Assembly (NCBI RefSeq): GCF_003073045.1
Contig: NC_037601.1
Location: 4,557,872 to 4,621,871, forward strand
From: Pomacea canaliculata
Lineage: Eukaryota > Mollusca > Gastropoda > Architaenioglossa > Ampullariidae
Reading direction: 5' to 3'
Length of the DNA: 64,000 nt
Of this stretch, positions 48,101 through 63,100 are shown piece after piece. The position numbers were made by a program, and so were the translations under genes. The notes beneath the pieces were generated by a model. The model saw nothing but the letters and a program-made list of their open reading frames with translations, searched no databases and was not told where the DNA came from. The stretch's first letter is position 1. Every line of letters starts with the position of its first letter.

Positions 48101-51100
48101 GACAAGTGACAAACTTCAGAGCAGGGAGATGTTCACATGCACACTGTTAGTTATAATCAGAACAACAATAAGAAGAATGTGATGTATATGCATGAATATT
48201 AGTGGTCTAGATCAGTAACTTACCTCAAATTTGACCTTGAAAAATTAAGTAGCTGAAGCATTTTCTGGTTGCTTTCTCCAACTGAAAGATGAAAGGAATT
48301 TTGGAAGAAGCAATCTCAGGCAAATACCAATGAACCACAAAAATATATTTAATATGCTTTCCCCTGTGGCTCAGGTTATGTAGTCTTCCTACCAATTACT
48401 TTACCAATCCTGTCTCTTGAAGCCCTTTGTGGCAGAATACATTTCCCCCAAAGTCACACTTTGTTACAGATCTTTTTTAAAGTAACCATCCTCAGCTCTT
48501 GCCAAACATTAGTGTTGGACTGGGTGGCGAGATAATGAGTTAGGACAGTATATGTTACAAAGCAGTGTAAGGTTTGAAAAATCCAACCTTTATGGTAAAT
48601 TGCTGCCTGCTTAAGAGAATAATGTGTAGAATACTGATCTGCAAGATTATTCAAAGCATTATTTTTTACTGTCATACTTGCACTTCTGTTTTTTACTGTC
48701 AGGGTTAGGGATACAAATACCAAATGGTTTGTACAAACTAGTGTCACACAGAGGCAATGGTACAAGTGCCCCTGTGTAATGTTCAAGTCTGGTACTGACC
48801 TGTTAGAGTAAGGAAATCTGGCTTTACTATCCACTCTGTATCCACATCATTGGGTTTATTTGGAATGAGAAACTGTCCAGATGGGTCATATTGCTTCAAC
48901 GTATCCCTGTTTGGCAAATATTGTAATGTATTTTTCTGGATCACTTAAACAATTTTTAAGTTAAAAAAAAATTTACTGTAAGCACTGTAATTTTTGACAG
49001 GACTGATTTTACAGCAGTCACAACCAGAACCTTGATGCTAATTTTTTTTCATTAACTCATCATTATTGTCTAAGGATTTAAACAGTGCATTCCCACTTTA
49101 CAGGATGCTTAATGTGCTTTAAAAAATTTATGTGAGAGCTAATTATATGTCAAATCAAGTCACCAATGCAAAGATGTGTGACAATCACTTATCAAGTTTT
49201 ACTCAAATGGATCATGCAGCACCAACACAATAGCAAAATATAAGATCACTTGGCAGACCAAAAATCTTAAACACTAAAAATAATGAAGGGAATCAACAAA
49301 GCTTGTAAATATTCTTTTTCTGCCATTTCCAAGCACAAAGGTGAACTTGTGCTAAGCTGATGAAAGATCCAGTTAACAAAAGACACACAGGAATGAAGAC
49401 ACTTTACTGCTTACACAAATGATAGCACAGCTTGTAGGATGACCATTAGTTGATGTGAATGTGAAGTCATAAATGGAACCAAAACAACAGTCCAGCACAT
49501 ACATGAAGATCCAACAATAGGACCATTCAAACAAGAGACACCATGATGAAAGCCTTAGGAAAACTTAGGAAACAGAAGAATACAGAGAGCTAGCCTCAAA
49601 CCAGTTAGCTGGCAGGACATCCTTCTCATCACACTAGATCTTGTGCAAAATTTGAAGGACGCACCTGCTGACCACAGACTCTATCCCTTCAGAAGATCCA
49701 GATGAAGGTTTCGGCAGTCTCTGCGAGTGTAGGACATGCACTGGCTCCATCAGCACATCTCGTTCAGGGTGGGGCTCTGCCAGCAAAGCCACTATCTGGG
49801 TACTAAGATGGTGCAAGAACGCTGGGCCATCATCCGGACTTTCAGGGATGGTGCAACCTGCACACAGCAGTCACGTACCCAAGTTGTCTGTCTACAACCT
49901 ACACAAAGCACTGTAATGTACCCACCCAAGTTGTCTGTGTTCACCGAAAAGTCCTTCACTTTGTATCTACACGCAAGTGGTTCATCAAAGGGTAATACTT
50001 ACACATTGGCTTCTAAAAACTACAAAGGATGAAGTTTGAATACATCATGAAAATGGTAAAGTCTAATGGTAACAGTAAAATTACAGCTAATCACACTTTA
50101 AAATATGCTGTGATTAAGTGAAGGCAACAGAAGTAAATTCTTATGTCAAAAATATTAAAACTATATTAAATGCTTAGGTATTTCATTCTCAGTTTCTGTG
50201 GTTATACTCAAATTTAAATATTTGATTTCAGATGACTTTCTCTAAGCCTAAGAAATTTTTGGAAGAGGACAAAAAGTCTAAGATCTGATTCCTGAACATA
50301 TGGGAGTAACATGTTGGAAAGACTATCTTTAAACGTGAAAGGAAACATCGAGCACAGAAGCAAGCAGGAGATAACTGAAGTCACATGACTGGATTTACAC
50401 TTCTTAATGTCCTAACCTTCTTTTATAATGGACTCCATTGACTCATTAGCAAACTGTTGAGCAAAGCTGGCTTGCCAGGAGTTCAAATCATCCCTTCCAT
50501 CATGGGCCAACACTCTGGTGATCAAATGTCAACAATTATTGTCATATGCTGGACATTTCAAAGCACGAGCTGTCGTGAAATTTCTCTAAGGAAGTAGATT
50601 TACAGTTGTATTTTTGTGACTGTAAGAAAGATCAGTGACTTAATACCATCCCCCAAAGTTGACAAACTTGCTGTCTGCTGCAGACACTGACTTTATGCAA
50701 CACAAATAGAGGTTTAGTGAGTTAATGATAGTTTCCAAAATATATATCAATACAATTTCAAAGTTATAAGATGTAAAAGAAGCAATAATAGTGAGCAGTG
50801 TTACTTTAAGAAACATAAATATCTCATAGGGAAAAATTAATCTAAATTTACTAATGCTCCTCTAACTCCAAATTCATCTTTGAATATGTTAGGGTTGATA
50901 TGAGCTTGAAATTCAACTAACTTCTGATATTTTTGCCTCATGACTTCGTCCCCATGTTGAAAGCGAACCACTGCAATCATTTCCTTTCTCTCTTTAACCA
51001 TGTCCCGCTCCCGCTTTGATGGGCTTATAGCCACCATTACTTTCTGGGAAAATTAACAGAGACAAGTTCATTTCACAACAAGCAACATTAAGAGTTAGTT

Positions 51101-54100
51101 AAGTTTTGGACAAAAATGTAGTTTAAAACTTGAGCAACACAAATCATTAAGCTCAAAGTTTTCTGTTTAAATCTTGTCATAAAGTTTTTCTTTGATCATG
51201 TCAATGTTTATTTTAAAAAGCCATTAATTTAAAACAAATGTACTAAGATCCTCAAGTAGCTTTGCCTTGACACATAACACACACAGTGAAAGATCAATGC
51301 ACACCACTGAACTTCCAGGTGCCAGAACTATGTTGTTGGGCTCCACAGCTACTCGTCCTGGTATCACTGGTTCTCTGCAAGCCATATCTGCAGCATTCAA
51401 AATTACTAATTACATTTTTGAAAAACACATGGCGGTCAGAACTAGAAAAAACAGTTTCTTTGCAATATTTTTTTGGAAATTAAAAAATATTACACAAATA
51501 TCAAAGTTTTTTTTTCATCTACAAACACTGAAGCTGACAATGTTATTACATGATGCCAAATAAATTTAATCATTAGAGCTAATAAAAAGGAGAGAAGAAC
51601 CAAACCATACACAGCTCCCCAACCCCACAAAATAACAGATTAGGAACCATCTTTGCTAGGAGCCTCTTTCATTTAGAATTTAACCAAGAATGGCACCAAA
51701 CAGATGATTATTCTTCTATAGTCTCAGAAGCAAGCATCACAAACAGCCTGTTCAACATGTGATCCACAAACACAATAGTAAGAAACAGAAATATATTGTG
51801 CAAACCATAAAAAGATGAAGCTTTTATAAATGCTGCTCGAACCCCGGAGTTGGTCAATACAATATCTTGCATGATGTTGTGACCCACACTCAATGGCCCA
51901 AGCTCTAGCCATCTCTGATTGTAATTGGTTAAGCAGGCCCCTGACAAGGTCAACACACTGCGCCCACCATAGCCAGCAAGGGGAATCTGCAAGTAAAACA
52001 TCATTCTATAAAGTATACATATAAGTCAAATATACATATAAGCCAAGAATTCTGAAATTTCTATTATGTTCAACAAGCAAATCAATCAGAATGGCAGAAC
52101 ATCTAAATATCTATAGAATATGACTTCCAACTACATGGTCTTTATAAACGGGACAAGTTTATGCACAGCAACTGAAAAGAGACACAAAAAAACAACAAAA
52201 AAAAACAACAACAGAAGACAGAAAAAATACATACTCAGACAAAATGACAAAATGAAACAAATCGTACAGAATACTTGGATGAGCCTGAATCACGAATCCT
52301 GATCAGCAGTTTGCTAGAATAGCCTCTGACAGCTGATGGACAGAACATGACTGTAACGACCTGCTTCTGCTTTGGACAAATCAACAACTCACTTCTCTGC
52401 TGCCACTCTCCTGTGGGAGTCACCAGCTGCAAGCCACATCACCATATTACTCAGCACTGTTGATGTATAAACATCTTGCTAATGACCCACCCCACCCCAA
52501 CAAAGCTCTTACACAGTCTTCCAAACATGAGACATCCCATTATGGGTACAAATAAGAATAATAAACATCTATGTCTTTAATAACTTTTTGGCCTTTTCCT
52601 GTTGCATTCAACAACAGTCCCAGACAGTATATGTTCACTATCACTCCAGGGTTCCCAGGGATCAGGGATGGTGCCAAAAAAGGACCTTAAAAGGACCTTT
52701 CATGCATTCGAAAGGACCTAAGTGACAGTCATCAATGCTTAAGTTTTTCTCTTGTGTGGTCGGAAAGATGTATTATTTATGAATCTGTGGTCTTCTCTAT
52801 GTTCTCAAATACATGTATTTCTAGTAATAAATAATCAAAGAGTTAATTTTGATGCCTGTCTGCCATATTTAGATTAGATAACTTAAAAAGTGTCCTTAGC
52901 GCGCTGATAACATACACCGTTAATGTTCCAAGTTTTCTAGAAATCTAAGTAATAATAATTGCAAAACCTGAAAGCCATTCTTTGGTGTAATACAAAAGTC
53001 AGTTCACGTGTCTCTCTCTCGCACACACACTCTAACGGGAAGAGAGAGAGAAATAGAGCTATGCACAGTAGTACTAGAAGATCAAAGTTCAAGAAAGAGT
53101 AAGTTTCTAAAGAACTTTTGAAAAAAGAGTGTTTTTTGCGAATACGGAAGGGCAACTAGTGTTGTACAGATGTGTAGACCAAACATTTTCTTGTGACTAC
53201 AAGGAATGCCAAGGCTTGGAGGATCAGATGAGGAATGAAAAGAGTGTGATCCTAATGCTAAACCAAAGATGGAATGAGTCGAAACTGTCAAGCATTACAG
53301 CCCATTTATTTTTAACCTTGAGATATTATTTAAGCATTCTTATTACACATACATGTAACACATGCAAACATATACTTATACATAAACAGCATGATATACT
53401 AATACACATAAGATTAAGATTACAAAATGACAAAGCAATCCATCTACTATAAGCAAAAGTTTCATTGATGAAATTCAATTCTTTGTCACCCCTACAGCTT
53501 TACCAATACTAAACAATACAATTTCTTTACACAACCTAATTTCCTCTAAATAGTTCTGGTTTTTTTAACATGTTCCATAGCATACATGTACAGAATTGTG
53601 CAGGCTTATTTAAAACTGAAATAAACATTAATTCTGAATGTCACAATTCAACACCTTTTAATTTCTTCCTGTAATCTATCAATGTCTGACTGAATCTTTG
53701 TTATCTCCTTCTTCTTGTCTTTGGCTAACAAACGCATGTTGTTAGATCTTTCAATAAGTGAAAAACTTTTTTGCTCTTCAGCCTGGAAACTATGTCTGTC
53801 AGCCAGTTCCAGCAGGTGTCGTTCTTCGGCACTGGTGGTCTTTAGCCTTTTTGTGAGTATTACCAGCTCATCTCCTAATCTCTTTCTGTGGACCTGCTTT
53901 TCTTCTGTTTCCTTCTGCTGCTTCTGCCTCAGAGAGGTAACGTTCATACCTGCCATAGGCACTAGAAGCGGATATCATCAGTGGTTTGGAGATCTCAACA
54001 TTTTCCACCCCTCCCACACTGTGAATATGATCAAGAATTACTCTGCGTGCTTTTAGTGCAGTCTGACTAAGATTGTCAGCTACTGTTTCTTTGTTGAATG

Positions 54101-57100
54101 AAAATCCTCTTTCCACTGTAGCTTGACCATGAGAGAGTAGGAGTAACTGTCTGACAACAGACCACAACACCTGAAACTCTGCTTTTCCAGCAAGGGCATC
54201 ATAAAACCAACTATCCAGTCTTGTGTCATAGGGTCAAAGCCTTACTACCACACTCACCTGCAGAACTGTCAAGAAAATTACGGAACTCTGACAATACCTT
54301 GTCACAAGTCACATCATCAAACCTTTCACACCTTGGCAATACAAACAAAAACCTTTTCATTTTTTGTATTGATTTGTCTTTTCCCCCATGGTCTTTGGGT
54401 TTAAGAAAGTTATGTTTTCTCACTAGGGTGTACTTCAGTGGAGATTTATCCTGCAATTTAGAACAACTGCTTTCAAAAAATCTCTGCATTCAGCTCTGAA
54501 GGCCATGAGAGTTCCATCGTTTACTGATGACTGTTTCTTAGCTACAGCCAGTAGTCTATCAACCCTGAAGCCAAGTTCGATCATGCTCAGATTGACATGG
54601 TTAGAACTGTTGCATATATCAACCTGCACAAGTTGGAGGCAGTTTCACATTTATTAAGTACATTTGACTTGATAAATTTGTGCATCAGATTTTTCATAAT
54701 GTCATGTAAGTCTAAACAAAGGAAAGGAAGAAGAGGCTGATCAGCTTGGTATTTTCTCAAAAAAGGTTCAAGTATACTGGCAATTAAACTAAAGAAAGCC
54801 AGACGACATGAAAGCAAAGGGGGTAGATAAGACTCAGCTTTTACAATATCAAAAGATTTGTTCTTTGGCAATGTTATTTTTTCTCCATTGCAGCTTTGAC
54901 AAATTTTCCAAGTCTGAAGCATAACAATTGCTTTTTCAGCAACAGAATTGTTTTCAAGCCATCGGTGAGCACAGAACTTGGCTGGAAAAGATGTGGAACC
55001 AGTTACTTTTATATAATCTTCTCTTCTGGCTGGGCTGTCTCTGAACAAGATATAAGCAGATGTAAGAAATGACTCAAGCTCCCATTGAGAAGCCTCGCAC
55101 CCACGCCTAAATGCATTGTGCATAACATGGAGTCCACAGCTGCCCACATTTAACAAACCAACATTGTGATTGGTAATCATGTCGTTATTAATTTTCTCAA
55201 GAAGGTTTAGGTTTACAGAAGGTCCATCCATAGAAATTTGAAGTAAATTAGCTTGCTTGAAGTTTGATTCGCTAATTACCTTATTGAACTTTTGTTGAAG
55301 GTCTATGGCCGCGGAATGACCCAAAAATTCCGAGGTCAGGTAATGAGTCCTTACAGCATTGTCACTCCAGTAACGAACATGGAAATCCAGCTGTTTAGTT
55401 TGAGTCTTATGGTTAGAAGATTCATCAAACAAAAGAACATACTCAGGCGACGAATTTACACAGTCCAGAAGCAATTTCGAAAAGTGAGGAGCAAGCCCAA
55501 ATGAAGTTAGATAACTGGCTTTTGTTGACCGCACTTAAATTCTGCAGCTACTTGGCTGTCTGGAACATAAGTCGAAACAGTTCAGCAGACTTTTCAGCAG
55601 ATCTGAAACTGTAGTGTGATTCCACAATCTTGAGAGTCCACAGGATCTCTGCCTTCAATCATTCATTGCTCATCACGAAACCTATTCAAAGAAAACATTT
55701 AAGTTACCATTATGTCTGTAAACATTATGTTCTGTCTGAATAAAAGACAGGTTTCAAAAAGCAATAATAATGACATGATAATATAAATAATACTAAACTA
55801 AGTTAAAGTATAAAGATGGCAGCATAGTTGAAAATGAAAGTTATTTTCAGCTAACTGATTTAGCTTTAATGTTAAATTGTTTGATTTTAAAAATCCAAAA
55901 ATAATGTATTTGCTGGTAAAATAGGATAATAAGCATACATTATTAATTATACTTTCTTTTAATCTTTCCTGATCAGATGCCAAAAATTCAGATCAATTTT
56001 CTGCAGCAAAGCTGTAGTAAGATTCGTGATTGCATAAAACTCTATTTGTAGTTCGAATCATGAGAAAATGAAAATCTCAACTTTTAATTTAAATAATTCT
56101 TTGCTATTTACTGATCTTTAAGCTATTGGCTTCACCGTAAATTAGACGATAGGCTTAATAAAGACTGGAAAAAACCGCAAAATGTTATGCACGCTTTAAT
56201 TTAATGTGTTTTTCTAAGTACCCACATCGTTAACTAAATGAATCGCTAAAGATAAATAATTGTCAACTTACTGGACACACTTGCAGAGCTGTCGGTGCCG
56301 TCTGATTTTGAGCGGGCTGTGGATGTTCTCGATGACGAAAGTAATCAGTTACACAAAAGCGCGCATCTTTCAGAAATACTTTTATTTGCCTTTGTGTCTT
56401 TCGGTAACCATGTGCTGTTTCAGAACACTTTCGCCCATTGATGAAAGATTCAGAGATATTTTGCAGGCAGCACATCGTGCCAAATGTTATTGCTCGAGTC
56501 TTTTATTAACCAATCTTTATACTTGTCTTCCTTTAGCCACTTCTCCTGAAAAGAGCACTTCCCCGGCATCTTTCAAATTGTTAAGCAGACAAAGAAATGT
56601 GGTCGACACGACGAGAGTGAACTCGCGAAAGGCCGAAACGGACGTTCCCGCCGCGAGCGAGACTGGGTAGTCATGTGATTAAAATAGCAATGCGGCGAAA
56701 AATCGTCGGTATTTTGCGCCAAAGTCGACTCCGGAAATAAATTTGTTGTAATATTTTATCGATAAAAGGACTTAAAAGGGTCACAGAGAAAATGTAAGGA
56801 CCTGTGTGAGAATTTAAAAGGACCGCATGGCAAATAAAAGGACTTAAAAGGCCTTTTGGCGAAAATTCAATATAAAAGGACTTAAAAGGACCTTGCAAGG
56901 ACCTGGGAACCCTGTCACTCTCCCCTTTTAAAATACCATGAAATTTTAACAAATTAACAGAAAAAGAATAGGAGATTGCAGGTGTGGGTGTGGAAATAAT
57001 TAAAAAAAAAATCTGTCTTGGGTTTTCTCTGGCAGTTTTGATATCAGTCTTTAGAATGAAGCACAATCTTACCTTGAAGCAATCTGTGGCTCCTCTAATT

Positions 57101-60100
57101 TCTAAGAGAACATGCTCTGTCCTCTGAGAATCGTTGTTCAGTAGCCTCAGTGTCAGGCTTCTGCATTAAAATGTGTGTATCACATAAGATCATCTTGCAT
57201 TCACTGTGGCAAAAGTGTCAAGGCAAAAAGGTATTGCAAATATACAAAGACCACACTTGAATTTCATTCTCAGATTTCAAAACAATTATTTGAAAAATGG
57301 TTCCCTCTTTCATCATGTCAGTCTGCTCCCAAAAGACTTACTAATGTGAAACTACTTCCAGAAACTCAAAATTAATAGAATGTAGTAAATTATTATTATT
57401 TTTTTGTTTGCATTTACTGATATAAACCTCTAATCTTACTTTGTTTGGTTTAGGGCAACACCATTAAAAGATAGGAATGAACTACTGGACAGGATGCTAG
57501 GAGACGTTCGCTGTCTGTGGACTGGCTGCACAACACGGGCTTCCATGGGCAGTTCATAAGATGGACCCTCTGGCTCTATGTCCAGCAGCAAGAGACTGCA
57601 ACAAATGGGGACGAAACCTCTCAATGTAGCCTTTACACCAAATTTGAACATATAATTGCAATGTTTACTTTACTTATATCAACTGATGATCAGCTATTCT
57701 GGCACACTGGTGAGAGTCATCTGGAGGTCCATGGATTTGGTTTAGTTTCGTTTATTCGTTACTTCTCGAGGAGGATAAGGCCACTGCAACACCTCGCCAG
57801 CAGACCTGGTTTTGGGCAGCCCTCCTCAGTTTGGCCCATGTGGTTTCAGCATCTGGATTTAGCAGCTGATAAGGTTTGCTGAGTCTGTTTTACGTGGCAT
57901 TTGGCAAGTCCTACATTTTATCAATGTGTCATCAGGATAATTAAAAAAAATCCGGGTCATACCTGTTTTTTATGTTCTTAGAAATGATATAGAAATCTAC
58001 AAGAGCTACTTCTACTCACCTCTGATATTTATTGACATCCTTCTCTAGTGGAGAAAAAGTCACAATGACATCTGCTTTCGATCGAGGTTTGATGGCAACA
58101 TGCCTAGGCTTGACCTGAAAGCAGTCTGGGAAGATGGTCACCCCTAAAGCAAGCTCCATGGATATGTTTCCTGCATTGTTCAGACAAATGGTCTCCTGGA
58201 TGGTTCTTTCAGGCTCTGTCTTGAACTTCAGTGACTGCATAGGACATCATTACTATTGTTAAGTGGCACTGCAGTCTCATAAAATGAGTTCTAGGTGGGT
58301 AGAAGTTCAAAAGATGTATCTTAATAGCTGCAGATATGACCTTGATAAGAAAAATGATGCAATAAATGAAAAGTTGTTGAAGGATTCATCCAGACTTTAG
58401 TTTTACCTTTTAAAGTTCTTTCAGCACTTCCTGAAACTATAAGTGATGACAAACTACAGCATTGTCAGATTGTTTCTACATAAAGTCAACCTGATTTTCA
58501 TTCTTTACATATAAATGTGACGCCATCAAATATTGCTTAAAGACCAACCTGAACAGATTGCTTTTTTTTCAGATATCAGTAAATATAGGTGATATAAAAC
58601 TAATCTGTAAATTTCAGCCTCCAAAACTGATATCTGCAAAAAATACAAACCATTCAGGTTGGTCTTCAATAAACAGTCACATTTCATGATGCAGTTATAA
58701 TAAGCTGAACCAACCAAGAGAAGAACTGACCATGTGTGTAGGTGGAATGAGCAGGTGTGGCATGCCAATGATTGCTTGCAAGGTCAGTGTACCCAGGGCT
58801 GGAAGATATTGCACAGGTGTGTCCACCTCCACAAGCACCTTTGCTCCTATCTTCTCTGCTGGTCGCTCAGCTAAAGCTAGTTCATATTTGGTAAAATTTA
58901 AAAAAAAAAAAATATATGATACCTTTGTAAATGATCATGATATTATGCACTTCTCTAAATTAAAGCTCTACTTAAAGGACAAGCTGAGTGCAACATTTTT
59001 TCTTTATGATCAGGTTAAGTTCATTTTAAAATAATAATTTCTAAAATATGAGTATAAAATTATGCTCTATTTTCAAGATTTAAGCTTTCAAACATCAGCA
59101 TTCTCACCTGCCACTAGGAAAGCAGAAGAAAATTAATCTCCAACACTCAAGACCGTGTTATTATTGATTCTGTGATACTAAGTGGGCGCATTTGAGTTAA
59201 TTCTTCCCTGTGTATTATTGTTAATAAAACATAAACACATTTAAACGTGTGTTTGTCTAAGATAAACCCCAGGAAATTTTTTATTTGATAGATGGTTAAT
59301 TTCCAGCACTGCATTTTTATTTTATAGTTACAATTGACTGATGATAATGACTTTTTTACTATTCAAAATATAACAATTAATTTGATACATAAAAAAATAT
59401 AATCTTATTTCTTCCTCATTTAGCTACATGCAAAATTTAATATTTACTGATACTCGCATATGTTCCCATTTAGTGTAAAATCTCTTGTGCCTCTTTGTAA
59501 TAAAATACCACCAGAATATGTTTTTGTAATACTTTTGTGCTCTATTTCCAGCGATTTTCGCTGAGTGTTCATGTTGTCATTTAAATATCCTGTCAATGTA
59601 GTACCATCATTAGATCTTCACTCAAAAGGTTTAGTACAGCAGGATGCCATCAACATATCAACATGCCATCAAAAATGATAGTACACTAAAATTCAAAATA
59701 ATTGAGACGGTCTGTCTCTCTGTTTGATACACTTACCTCTGTTCTTCTCCTTAGTGGGAGGTTTGCAGTAAAGACGAATCTCTATTACTTGACCTACCCC
59801 TTCATTCTCACAGCCAGGCACCTGAACAGTAAAAATATTCCGCCCCAAGGCCTCAGGCCGGGTAGACAGTGAGATGATGGAGATGTCACTAGAATTTGCA
59901 GAGTTGTCAAAAGTGAAGCAGTGCCACACAGAGTCTGACTGCAGAATAAAGGATAGAATTCAAAAAACAAAGACCAAGTTTGTCTGCATGATCACAATAA
60001 GGACAGCAAATCATGCAAAATCTACCAGTAGTAAGATTCAGTCTTTGTACTGATATCTTTGTTTTTTAAGATTAATTACTTAATATTCTTTTTATTAAAT

Positions 60101-63100
60101 AAAATCGAACTTTCAATCCACATAAATAATTTTTCTCATAAAGCATCCGGCATTTGCTAGCTCTCAAGGACGTGTATAGGTAGATTGCTGCCTGCCAAGA
60201 CCAACGCTTGGCCTCTTGCGAAGTGATCTGCTGTTAGTCTCGGCAAGCCTAAACAAAGAATGTGGCTAAACCGGAAGCTTTCTTGCATCATGCCTCCTTT
60301 TAACTGGAAAAAGTCGTCTGCCAGCAGTCCAGGAATATTAGTTCGTGCTAGCATACTAAGCAGGAAGTTTGAAAAATCAATGATCCAGTGGGTACATAAC
60401 TGTGCATAACATGTGGGTACATAACATGTTTGCAGCATTGTTTATGAATGATCACTCATTTCAAAACCCAGCTTTTTCATATTTAGCTGTCTGACAGTCT
60501 TTATCATTGTCCTTATCAACATGTTTGTCAAAGAGACGTCACTTACCGACCATATAGACAATCTGACAGGAAGAGAAGCACGTTTTAAGTTGCGCAACTT
60601 GATTGACCTGGTCTGACAGGTGCCCCACATTACTTCTCCAAATTCCAGCACTTCAACAGGTGGTGAAATCTGACACAAACATATGAAGTCTTAAGTAGTT
60701 CCAGATAGCAAAGGTCTGCTTCTGTACAATCTTCTCCCATCTCATGTATCTTTTTACTGTGTAGAGGTGGTTGGTTGGTTTTTATGCTAAGCCAGCAACT
60801 AAGGCCATACCAATCTCACAGGAATGACAATGGAAGATAGGGTGAGAGCAAAGACTGATTCCAATTATTTAGCACAATTTTACCTGTATGCTTGGTGCCT
60901 CAGCAGTAGCTCGAAGCTGAATGATGGTACATGTAGGTGCAAATGCAGGATTCAACGACTGTGCTAGCACTTCTACATGGGCAACATGCTCCCCTGGACA
61001 TTTTGGTACAAACAGTACCTGCACACAGCCGTGTTTGTTTCATTATTGCTCCATACACAGTCAATACTAAGAATGACAGCAAGATAATGATGTGTTACTG
61101 AGCGGCCATTTATTCAGGGAAAAAAAAGAAGGTAAACAACTCTCGAAATAGCTAACGTAACATAACAGTGTTTTCTTCAAATGCTGCAATCTTTTTGCAC
61201 ATGCTGGCTGATGCAAACAATTCCCACAAAATGTCAACTTAAAAACAAGCAAAATGACTCAAGAATATGGCTAAAATTTTTCACAAAATTCTTTTTTTTT
61301 TTTTCAACACTCCTATTCAAGCAAAAAAGGATTTTTTAAAAACCTCACCGGAATATCTTCACTTGCTTCTGGAGCAATGGAAATTTTTGATTTGAGCTCA
61401 AAGGGGCTGTAGATATCTAATTTGCTGGGTCTGTTGTTATGCACTACTTGAAGCACTTGCAGTCGGCAAACAAGTCCATACGCTGACTTGTTAGTTATTG
61501 GAAACCAGGTTTTCTCAGATACACCAAGGCAGCAGAAGTCTCTGAAAATAACTGTACGTTGAACATCCACAAGAGGACGATGCACACGTGGTGTCACCAT
61601 GTTGGTAGCACCAGCAGTCAAATCTGAGAGGGGAAAATTTGTACCTTTGTTACAGTCAAGCATCTTTCAGACCACATTTTTTATAGTAATAATCATGATG
61701 CTAATACATATCACTATATTTGTATATTGTCTACAAAACTCAAGGATGTGATGCACAAGGTAGCCACCAAAAGGACACAAAACCACTTACCCTGTTCATC
61801 AAACTTTGAAGTCATCAAGCTTGTAGCTGCAGTCTTGCCTATCTCAAAAGCAGGAGTGCTCTGGTATAGTGGACTTTTACCCCAGAAGCTACCCATAACA
61901 GAGCTCTCTGGCATTTCACCACCAAGCACAGTTGTCTGCTGGAAGTCTTCATTCAGTTCATAGTACACACTTGTGTCCTCCAGTGGTTTGACTGTGCTGG
62001 TTGGCAAGACCACAGCAGAACTCGTTGGTTGGCGACTGGGAATGGCTGGAGGATTGTTGGCCAACGTGCTGATCGTGGGTTCAGTGGAAACATGCTGGTT
62101 CAGAGGTTTGTAACTCAAATGTTTCTGTGCAAACTCAGTTTTCAAAAGAGAAAGAGCAGTAAGCAAAACAGGTTTTTCAGTAACACTTGTTCACACTCTT
62201 GAACAGAAGTCAGGATTTTCTGTCTGGAAAAGGCCCTGAACCTGTCTGCTTATTGTGTTCAATTCGACTTTAACTTGTTCATTGCTATCACCCTCACCCC
62301 GACCATCACTAACCACCTCAAAATGTTGGGAATCCATCAAACTAATGTCTTCCAGGCCCACAGCCTCCTTCCGACACATACCAGGGTCAAGGTCAGGCTT
62401 GCCAGGTGAAGCACTGTTCTTCATGCCATCAGGTACATGCTGGCCACCTTTTGGCAACAGGTCTCTTGATATATTGCCTGCACACGCTGATGTCCAGCCA
62501 GAAGAGGTGGTTTCTGAAAGTCTCGTTCTCTCTAGTTGTTTTTTGACATCACTTCTGTAGTTGTTGGTATTTTTATCAGAAAAAACATTGTTGTAACTAT
62601 CACCTGCAGAATGCGTTCTCCTCTCTTCTGTGGCTTTGACACTGATTCTTTCCCTGCTGTTTCTATCTTTCTGCACATTAGCAGGTACATTCAGAGGCAA
62701 GTCACAAGTCGCATCATTATTTCTTGCAGACGTCTTCTCAAGTCTGAGGTTGTTTGATTCTACCTGCATTCTAACAACAGGTTCAAAAGAGACATGAAAT
62801 GCATGTTTACGTGGAATCATAGCAAAACTCTCAGTCTCTGATCGAGAATTAACATTTTCTAATTTGGATTCTGTTCCAGAATGGAAATCCGTCTCACAAG
62901 ACAAGGCAGTAGATATGGAACCATTTCGACTTTGTCCAGAACCTTTCTTGCCCACACAGGCAGCAGGTGACAGCTTTGCTTTAGAAGCCTCCTCAACTGC
63001 AATCTGCCCTGCCTGATCCTGCCCATCACCTAACAAGCACCCTTTCTTTAAGGAGCCTTGCACTGACCTGGCATCATCATCCTTCTGTTTGTTTATACTT

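Noticed and set aside
49400..49640. Non-exonic stretch of CEP192 intron with unusual composition, considered as a repeat
   Set aside because: No inverted repeats, tail or second copy seen in the window.
53129..53452. 107-codon plus-strand frame inside the large hAT element
   Set aside because: Located between the left inverted repeat and the transposase 3' end on the opposite strand; no similarity.
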